Assembly: GCA_033002965.1 (NCBI GenBank)
Contig: JAURVB010014400.1
Span: 1 to 64,000 of the forward strand
Reading direction: 5' to 3'
DNA from: Piper betle
Lineage: Eukaryota; Streptophyta; Magnoliopsida; Piperales; Piperaceae
DNA length: 64,000 nt
Under the pieces are notes generated by a model that ran no database searches, was not told the origin of the DNA, and saw only the letters and a program-made list of their open reading frames with translations. Shown in pieces: positions 63,993 to 64,000 of the stretch (the stretch's first letter is position 1; each line of letters begins with the position of its first letter). The translations under genes and the position numbers were made by a program.

Positions 63993-64000
63993 GGTGACGG

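Overview
The window is nuclear DNA of a flowering plant. Seven or more multi-exon genes have GT-AG introns, and the families present (Dof, PLS-class PPR, plant bHLH, UPL1/2 HECT ligase, plant-type glutathione synthetase) are plant families. Intergenic DNA is very AT-rich and full of transposon remnants, while a few coding blocks (GNAT-like, Dof zinc finger) are GC-rich. I cannot place the species; a monocot is possible but not shown.

Layout: 1-2.2 kb AT-rich intergenic DNA; 2.4-7.6 kb trehalase (+), 11 exons; 8.07-10.37 kb a non-autonomous hAT-like element with terminal inverted repeats and near-perfect 8-bp target duplication; 10.65-11.21 kb a broken GNAT acetyltransferase (-); 11.9-14.0 kb an intronless PPR gene (+); 15.0-15.5 kb a small protein gene (-); 16-20 kb AT-rich, transposon-like DNA; 20.0-21.0 kb a bHLH92-like gene (+); 22.64-23.94 kb five tandem copies of a promoter/leader module directly in front of 24.1-39.8 kb, a UPL1/UPL2-type HECT ubiquitin ligase (+); 41.2-46.0 kb glutathione synthetase (+) with an AT-AC U12-type intron; 46.9-48.2 kb an F-box gene (+); 48.2-53.5 kb repeats, including a second inverted-repeat element at 51.24-52.28 kb; 53.6-54.5 kb a Dof transcription factor (-); 55-58 kb AT-rich DNA; 58.07-58.23 kb a GCC/GCT microsatellite in the likely leader of 60.1-61.0 kb PIG-C (+); 62.2-64.0 kb a CHCH-domain mitochondrial protein (-).

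The genes are independent housekeeping and regulatory loci, not a cluster with a shared pathway. The most notable observations are: (1) the five-copy promoter array before the UPL gene, followed by a long first intron built of a degenerate repeat; (2) the U12-type intron in glutathione synthetase; (3) one- or two-base frame breaks, several in homopolymers, inside otherwise well-preserved conserved genes (UPL, GSH2, PIG-C, bHLH), which look more like consensus-sequence errors than gene death; (4) the hAT-like element. I found no evidence of a wholly new multi-gene system.
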